Origin: Caryophanales bacterium UBA7476
GTDB taxonomy: Bacteria; Bacillota_I; Bacilli_A; RF39; UBA660
Assembly (NCBI GenBank): GCA_002477275.1
Contig: DLOU01000025.1
Location: 1-11,770, forward strand
Direction: 5' to 3'
DNA: 11,770 bases
Positions 7,131 through 11,770 of the stretch are shown here, piece by piece. The notes under the pieces were generated by a model, which saw nothing but the letters and a program-made list of their open reading frames with translations, was not told the origin of the DNA and ran no database searches. A program made the translations under genes and the position numbers. The number at the start of each line of letters is the position of its first letter. Within the stretch, counting starts at the first letter, position 1.

Positions 7131-8171
7131 CTAATTATTATCAATTACTTTGTTATATTTCTGATACTCATTTGAATTATAACTAATTAATCCATCACTT
7201 GCTAATCTATAAACAACAAAACAAGGTACTTCTTCATTATCATCAAGCTCTTTACTTGTTTTTATAGTTTCATAAACTTTATCATTAACCATCCAGTTAT
7301 AAGCTGTCTTGTCAGCCTTAATCTCATAATCCGATGTAGAATCCCCTTTTTCAAGACTTACAATACTTCCACTCTTAGCCCTGTTAAAATCACTTTTACA
7401 ATGAGCAAGTTCATGAAGAAGAGCAAAATATATATCACCACATCTCTTATATTTAGGAGTTAAATATATAGCAGGCTTATTATTAAGAACTCTAAATGCC
7501 CCTCTTATTTTAGCACCTTTTAAATCAGGTTCTATTGCTAAGAAGATACCATTCTTATTAAACTCTTTAATAAGTTTTTCTTTATCAAATCTATAATTTC
7601 TAGCTTCTTCTCTAACAAAACAAACTAGTTTATCAATATTTTCTTTTTTATATTCAGAAAGTTCTTGTTCTTGAATAATCCTAAAACATCTTTCAAGCCA
7701 TAAAGCAAGTAATTCAGGTTTATCATTATTACTTTTATAGAAAATATGATTATTCTCTTTATAAATAAGATTAGGATCATTTAATCTCAAATAATGTAAT
7801 ATACTTCTAGCAATACTATAATCATTTAAATCATTTTTATAGGTTATATTATATTGATTCTTTAATTCCTTATAATCAAACTTATTAATAAATTGTCTTA
7901 TAGAAATATTTTTTTCATTTATATAATCATTTATTTTACAATCTAAATCAAAACTTTTTTCTACACTACAAATATAATCAACTGGAATATCAGATATAAA
8001 AGAAATATTGCAAATCATATTAAATGACAGTGTTACCTTGCCACTTATAATATCAATTAAGTTTTTAGAAGTTGTACCTATTCTATCAGCATAATCAGCA
8101 ATTGATATATTCTGAAATTCAAGTAATTCTCCTAACTCTTCACCAAATTTATTTAATCTTTTGTTATTCAT
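7131..8171 (-). CDS. XRE-type HTH regulator fused to ImmA/IrrE metallopeptidase (likely antitoxin)
   Basis: A 346-residue protein. Residues about 10-65 form an XRE-type helix-turn-helix (ISIADYADRIGTTSKNLIDI and following). A helical linker comes next, then an ImmA/IrrE-type zinc peptidase domain (about 205-300) with HELAH at 253-257 and a candidate third ligand E283 in DYEIKADKTAYNWM. Proteins of this type repress phage or toxin operons, and ImmA/IrrE peptidases cleave repressors. Here it overlaps the upstream RelE-like gene by 8 bases, which fits the toxin-first order of HigBA-like modules with the HTH protein as antitoxin and autoregulator. AAAGGTG about 7-8 nt upstream supports the ATG. 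The nearby TACCAA-N3-TTGGTA boxes are candidate binding sites. The antitoxin role and the operator link are inferences. Confidence 0.8.
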   Translation of the reverse strand: MNNKRLNKFGEELGELLEFQNISIADYADRIGTTSKNLIDIISGKVTLSFNMICNISFISDIPVDYICSVEKSFDLDCKINDYINEKNISIRQFINKFDYKELKNQYNITYKNDLNDYSIARSILHYLRLNDPNLIYKENNHIFYKSNNDKPELLALWLERCFRIIQEQELSEYKKENIDKLVCFVREEARNYRFDKEKLIKEFNKNGIFLAIEPDLKGAKIRGAFRVLNNKPAIYLTPKYKRCGDIYFALLHELAHCKSDFNRAKSGSIVSLEKGDSTSDYEIKADKTAYNWMVNDKVYETIKTSKELDDNEEVPCFVVYRLASDGLISYNSNEYQKYNKVIDNN

Positions 8172-8499
8172 AAAAAATCACCTTTCTAGGATCAAAATCT
8201 TCATAATGATTATAACTTATCATAATAAGATATAGCTCCACACTATTATCATCTACAGGTTTAACTATTAATCGTATTACACCTCGACTTTTAGATAAAT
8301 TAAAAGAATAATATTCACTTTTATCATACTTTAATCTCTCAAAGTTAAACATTTTACATTGGGGTAAATTAGTCAACACCTTAAAATCTCTAGCATGTTC
8401 AATAATATCCAAAATATTTAAAAAATTATTATATTCTTTATGATGAGATTTTAATTTTTTTAATGTATTATCAAAATTCTTTGTATGTTTTATATCCAT
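8164..8499 (-). CDS. RelE/HigB-like toxin of a toxin-antitoxin pair
   Basis: A small basic protein of 111 residues. It starts with two helices (FDNTLKKLKSHHKEYNNFL), then strands with FNLSKSRGVIRLIVKP, and ends with VELYLIMISYNHYEDF, the order seen in RelE/ParE/HigB ribosome-dependent mRNA interferases. The similarity is from general pattern, so the exact family is uncertain. Catalytic residues cannot be assigned, though K/R residues in KSRGVIR and the C-terminal HYEDF occupy usual places. AAAGGAG (8507-8513) 7 nt before the ATG and a good promoter support the start. The stop overlaps the start of the XRE-ImmA gene by 8 bases, indicating translational coupling. The expected role is growth arrest, possibly in anti-phage abortive defence, kept in check by the neighbour. 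Confidence 0.65.
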   Translation of the reverse strand: MDIKHTKNFDNTLKKLKSHHKEYNNFLNILDIIEHARDFKVLTNLPQCKMFNFERLKYDKSEYYSFNLSKSRGVIRLIVKPVDDNSVELYLIMISYNHYEDFDPRKVIFYE

Positions 8500-8520
8500 A
8501 GTTGTACTCCTTTAATACAT

Positions 8521-8549
8521 ATATTAACATATAAGTTTACACATGTAAA
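8521..8549 (-). promoter_or_regulatory. Promoter and operator-like palindrome of the toxin-antitoxin operon
   Basis: On the minus strand TTTACA (8549-8544) and TAATAT (8526-8521) are separated by 17 nt. The -35 is one arm of an inverted repeat TTTACA-TG-TGTAAA (8536-8549), a likely site for a repressor. The -10 lies about 21 nt before the start codon. Confidence 0.6.
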
Positions 8550-8571
8550 TAAAAATATAAAAAATGAAAAC

Positions 8572-8586
8572 TACCAATTTTTGGTA
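8572..8586. repeat. TACCAA-N3-TTGGTA box 3
   Basis: Inverted repeat TACCAA-TTT-TTGGTA, 22 nt upstream of the -35 of the toxin operon. It has the same arms and spacing as box 2. It lacks a following T-run, so it is not readily explained as a terminator. Confidence 0.6.
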
Positions 8587-8606
8587 ATTCGTTATAAAAA
8601 ATAACA

Positions 8607-8626
8607 ATTACCATATTTTACCAAAT
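8607..8626. repeat. TTACCA box 4 (direct-repeat form)
   Basis: TTACCA units at 8608-8613 and 8618-8623 are arranged as TTACCA-N4-TTACCA, one helical turn apart, matching box 1 in spacing. The box lies in the 161-base gap before the toxin gene, between boxes 3 and 5. Confidence 0.5.
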
Positions 8627-8633
8627 AAGATTA

Positions 8634-8658
8634 AAAAAATTGCCAAATATTGGTAATT
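8634..8658 (-). terminator. Hairpin/T-tract after the 953-residue gene, containing box 5
   Basis: The arms AATTaCCAA and TTGGcAATT (one A-C mismatch on the minus strand) surround a TAT centre and are followed by a run of T (about 8639-8633). The hairpin begins two bases after the TAA at 8661. The core is TGCCAA-ATA-TTGGTA (8641-8655), a one-mismatch version of the TACCAA-N3-TTGGTA box, so it could be terminator, operator or both. Confidence 0.5.
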
Positions 8659-8660
8659 TT

Positions 8661-11522
8661 TTAATCTTGATACTTTTTTAAAATACAAAGTATTTTATCC
8701 TTATAACTATCACTAGGAAGATTTAATAAATTTTTATATATATCAAAATCAACATATAATTTATAATTCATCTTTTCAAGTTCTAAAATAACATTATAAA
8801 AGCACTCTGAATCAATAGTTTTATTCAAATACAAAGAAATAATATATGAAAAAGCACTATAAGAAAAATTACTAAATGGTTTATTATATAAATAAAATGT
8901 ATCTTCAGTAATTAAATTTACTTTTCCATTTTCAAGTACTGCTTGCTTAAATATATCATTATCTATAGAATTCATATTATTAGAACTAACTATTCCCAAA
9001 ACATTAGCATTAGTAACCTCTATTTTTCTTCCATTCTCTATTATTTCACTAATAAAGGAAGAACAATCATCAAGTAAATCGTCATAAAAAACAGATGTAT
9101 TATTAATAATATCAGAATAATCTAAATATCCATTTTCCTTTAATTTTATTATTTCTTTGCAAGTAGACCCAAGTATAAATAAATTATCATCATTAACAAT
9201 TTTACCAAGTAAACCTAATCTAGAAAGTAATATTAAAGATGTAGGATGAAGAATAAAATTATTAATTAAGAAAAACCTATTTATAGAAGAACTAAACATC
9301 TTACTATTTCCAAGTTTTATTATCTTAAATAAATCATGAACATTAATATAATTAAGCCAAAGATTATCAATAAGTTCTCCATTTTCAATTTGTTCTTTTA
9401 TCTTTACCCTTTTATCATGTCCAACAGCTTTTTCAAGTTCTTTAATAATATCTTCCCCACTTGCATTCTTATTTAACATTATTTTCTTACCAGCTTTAAA
9501 TGTCTCCATAAATGCAAAGAATATTCTTTGAAGAAGAACTTCAATTAAATTAACATCATAATACCCATCTAATCTTTTTTCTTTCGTTTTAATACCACAA
9601 CATTCATATACATGATCAAGTTCTTCAATATAATCATCTATAAGAACATAATCTTTTTCATTATCACAAACAAGTTTACCAAAATCCAAATTATAAGTTA
9701 TTTCTTTAGAAAGAGTTTTACCAGCAACTAAACCAATTAACCTATAATCTTCTTCTAATATTTTTTCTTCTTTAATAAGTAACTTGTTTAAATATTTAAT
9801 TGATTTAATATAAACATCCATTGAGACATCTTTTAAAGCATGAATAAGGACAGAATATATAATATAGTAATCTTCATCTTTTAATAACTGTTTAGAAGAA
9901 TCCAAAACCATTTCTAACAAAGTATAATCATTAAATATAATCATACATTGAGCAATCATATTTATATAACCTCGTCTACTTTCATAAGTATCTAATCTAG
10001 TATCTAAATTAGAAAGTACATTAGAAACAAGTTCTTTAGAATTATCATCCCATAAATTATATATTTTTATATATATAAGTGATACAACATAATTAAATCT
10101 TTTATGTATATCAATACTACTTGCAATCATCTCTAAACGAGAAAAATCAGTTAAAATCATTTTTTCATCTTCATTATATATATCAACAAAAATTTGATTA
10201 ATCATTTTCAAAAAGGAATAATCATAAATAGATCTATTACTAATTTTAGTAATAATAGAAATTAACCAATTAGGATTACAACCTTTCATTATTAATCTAA
10301 TTCTTTTCCAATTAGATATAGAAATAGTATCAATTAAATCCATCTTATTAATATTCTCAAGTAATTGCTCATATGAAATAATATTATTATCAAACTCTAT
10401 AAAATTTAAAAGTAAAGGATTAAGAACATATTTACCATCTAATACTTCTAAATTAAATTTATCACCACACCAAAACTTAGTAGTCTCTATACCAATATTT
10501 ATCTCGAGTTTTTGTTCATCAGTAAGATTTTTAAAACTCTTTAACTTTTTTATAAAAGTATTCTTTTCACCTTCAGTTAAACTTTTCAATGAATAAAGAC
10601 CAATAATAGATAAAATATTCTCTTTCTCGCCTGATTTAATTATCTTTTTAATCTCTTCAATAAAATCATTCATACTAAAATCTTTAGATTCCATTTTACT
10701 AACTTTTTCTAAAAACTTTGTATAATGACTTATATCTGAATACTTTTCTATTCTAGAAACTAATATATCTTGATCACTACTAGAATCACACAAAGTAATT
10801 AATAATCTTAAAGTATTACAAATAGCCTCTTTTATTTCATTAACTTTAGAACCAAGTGTTTCATTGTATATAATAATAGCATCTTCTACTTTTTTAACCA
10901 TGTCATCAATAATAGAAAATTTTTCTCTCATTCTTTTAACAATATCAAAATCAGAATAAGATAAATGATATAAATTAACATAGATAGTAAGTAAAAAATC
11001 TATAAAGAAAAATTCATGAATATTTATTTCATCTTTTTTAATTATTTTTTCTATATCTTTCTTTAACTTCTTTTCAACTAACTCTATTTCTTTCTTAGTA
11101 ACTATATAATAACAAGAGTATAATTCATAAACCAAATATTTATCTGACTTAAGATATAAAGATAAATTAGGTAAAATATCTTCTTCAAAAATTTCACTTA
11201 GTTTAAAAACTTCATTTACTTTACTAATCTTAAATTTTAACTTATATAAATCAGATAATATATACATATATTTATCAAACATAAACTTATTATTTTTATA
11301 GTCATAATAAATACATCTATAATAATTAATAAAATCTATATTACTATCTTTATCTAAATCTTTTCTAGTTATAATTCTACTAATACCATCATAATCATCT
11401 ATAAGTTTATAATATTTTAAAAGATCTTTTAAAATATTCTTATCATTAGATTTTTCACATTCCTTAAGTTCTTCTAAAGTTTTAATATTAAGAATATTAT
11501 TTTTTGATAAATAAAATCTCAT
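8661..11522 (-). CDS. Large helical-repeat protein with PIN-like C-terminal domain
   Basis: A 953-residue protein I cannot name. Residues 1 to about 740 are almost wholly helical, rich in K, D, I, N and Y. They show a repeat-like (TPR/HEAT-type) rhythm but no repeat I can align with certainty. Residues about 756-880 resemble a PIN nuclease fold: HPTSLILLSRLGLL, then STCKEIIKL, then SIDNDIFKQAVLENGKVNLITED. Candidate acidic residues are E790, D854/D856 and D874. The first Asp expected at the start is His759, so activity is uncertain. A short helical tail follows. No signal peptide or membrane segment is seen, so it is probably cytoplasmic. AGGAGGT (11531-11537) gives good spacing, and the start overlaps the upstream gene by 26 bases, implying coupled translation. 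It may be a conflict or RNA-cleaving effector with the upstream protein as partner; this is inference. Confidence 0.6.
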   Translation of the reverse strand: MRFYLSKNNILNIKTLEELKECEKSNDKNILKDLLKYYKLIDDYDGISRIITRKDLDKDSNIDFINYYRCIYYDYKNNKFMFDKYMYILSDLYKLKFKISKVNEVFKLSEIFEEDILPNLSLYLKSDKYLVYELYSCYYIVTKKEIELVEKKLKKDIEKIIKKDEINIHEFFFIDFLLTIYVNLYHLSYSDFDIVKRMREKFSIIDDMVKKVEDAIIIYNETLGSKVNEIKEAICNTLRLLITLCDSSSDQDILVSRIEKYSDISHYTKFLEKVSKMESKDFSMNDFIEEIKKIIKSGEKENILSIIGLYSLKSLTEGEKNTFIKKLKSFKNLTDEQKLEINIGIETTKFWCGDKFNLEVLDGKYVLNPLLLNFIEFDNNIISYEQLLENINKMDLIDTISISNWKRIRLIMKGCNPNWLISIITKISNRSIYDYSFLKMINQIFVDIYNEDEKMILTDFSRLEMIASSIDIHKRFNYVVSLIYIKIYNLWDDNSKELVSNVLSNLDTRLDTYESRRGYINMIAQCMIIFNDYTLLEMVLDSSKQLLKDEDYYIIYSVLIHALKDVSMDVYIKSIKYLNKLLIKEEKILEEDYRLIGLVAGKTLSKEITYNLDFGKLVCDNEKDYVLIDDYIEELDHVYECCGIKTKEKRLDGYYDVNLIEVLLQRIFFAFMETFKAGKKIMLNKNASGEDIIKELEKAVGHDKRVKIKEQIENGELIDNLWLNYINVHDLFKIIKLGNSKMFSSSINRFFLINNFILHPTSLILLSRLGLLGKIVNDDNLFILGSTCKEIIKLKENGYLDYSDIINNTSVFYDDLLDDCSSFISEIIENGRKIEVTNANVLGIVSSNNMNSIDNDIFKQAVLENGKVNLITEDTFYLYNKPFSNFSYSAFSYIISLYLNKTIDSECFYNVILELEKMNYKLYVDFDIYKNLLNLPSDSYKDKILCILKKYQD

Positions 11523-11770
11523 TCTTCTTAACCTCCTTTCTTAAATAAATACAAAGAGTATTTAAAAAATCATCTACATCTGCACCATATTTTTTATTAA
11601 ATTTATTAGTTTCAAAACAATTAAGGAAATAATTAATTTTATCATCAGTATCGCTATTTAAATCAAAATCTAATATCATATATTTTAAATATATTATTTT
11701 AAAGTATATAGAAAGATATTCAACATCGGCAGAATTCCATTTTCCATCAAACAAAATATTTACAAGAAAA
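11497..11770 (-). CDS. Unrecognised gene, 5' end beyond the window
   Basis: An open frame runs from the window edge to a stop at 11497. The first possible start inside the window is a TTG at 11754 with no ribosome site before it. The frame stays open through the last 16 bases (codons for F-L-V-N-I), so the true start is most likely outside. The visible product (at least 90 residues) is acidic and helical, with DGKWNSADVEYLSIYFKIIY and CFETNKFNKKYGADVDDFLN, and no motif I recognise. Its last codons overlap the start of the 953-residue gene by 26 bases, so the two form an operon. It could be a small partner protein or the C-terminus of a larger one. Confidence 0.55.
   Translation of the reverse strand, partial: FLVNILFDGKWNSADVEYLSIYFKIIYLKYMILDFDLNSDTDDKINYFLNCFETNKFNKKYGADVDDFLNTLCIYLRKEVKKNEILFIKK
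11531..11537 (-). promoter_or_regulatory. Ribosome site of the 953-residue gene, inside the upstream gene
   Basis: AGGAGGT on the minus strand lies 8 nt before the ATG at 11522 and within the coding end of the upstream gene. It fixes the start of the large gene and indicates coupled expression of the two. Confidence 0.8.

Overview
The window is very AT-rich and every supported gene lies on the minus strand, so gene order below runs from high to low coordinates. TGA is used as a stop (YfhO-like gene, zinc-ribbon gene), which argues against the Mycoplasma code. Strong AGGAGG-type ribosome sites, a YfhO-family protein and intrinsic terminators suggest a low-GC Bacillota, perhaps an uncultured gut Bacilli/Erysipelotrichia-like lineage. 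That placement is inference from composition and gene content.

Right part (11770-8661): the 3' part of an unrecognised small gene that enters from beyond the window edge overlaps a 953-residue, mostly helical protein. The C-terminus of the large protein looks like a PIN-type nuclease fold whose first acidic position is occupied by His. A hairpin/T-tract follows.

Middle (8660-3755): an accessory island of conflict-type genes. It starts with a toxin-antitoxin-like pair, a RelE/HigB-like toxin overlapping an XRE-ImmA/IrrE metallopeptidase regulator. Next come an intact DUF1016/YhcG-type PDDEXK nuclease, a structured RNA element (copy B), a second DUF1016 gene broken by a frameshift, a second copy of the RNA element (copy A), and a RhuM protein with a C-terminal Fic/Doc domain.

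Left part (3710-1): a two-zinc-ribbon membrane-anchored protein and a YfhO-family multispanning membrane protein, each followed by a hairpin terminator. These look like ordinary chromosomal genes.

The most notable signal is the pair of RNA elements (about 120 and 135 nt). They share a 22-nt identical core. Each has a 7-bp hairpin whose loop can pair with a 5' hexamer, and compensatory changes preserve both pairings between the copies. Each ends in a 10-bp GGAGA/TCTCC terminator stem with a T-tract. The elements sit directly after a DUF1016 gene and directly before the ribosome site of the next gene, so they could be free small RNAs or attenuator leaders. I do not recognise them as a named family.

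A second shared signal is a TACCAA-N3-TTGGTA box, or its direct-repeat variant. It occurs five times between 6127 and 8658, only in intergenic DNA, near the promoters of the toxin gene, the intact DUF1016 gene and RNA copy B. This suggests one regulator, plausibly the XRE-ImmA protein, controls the island.
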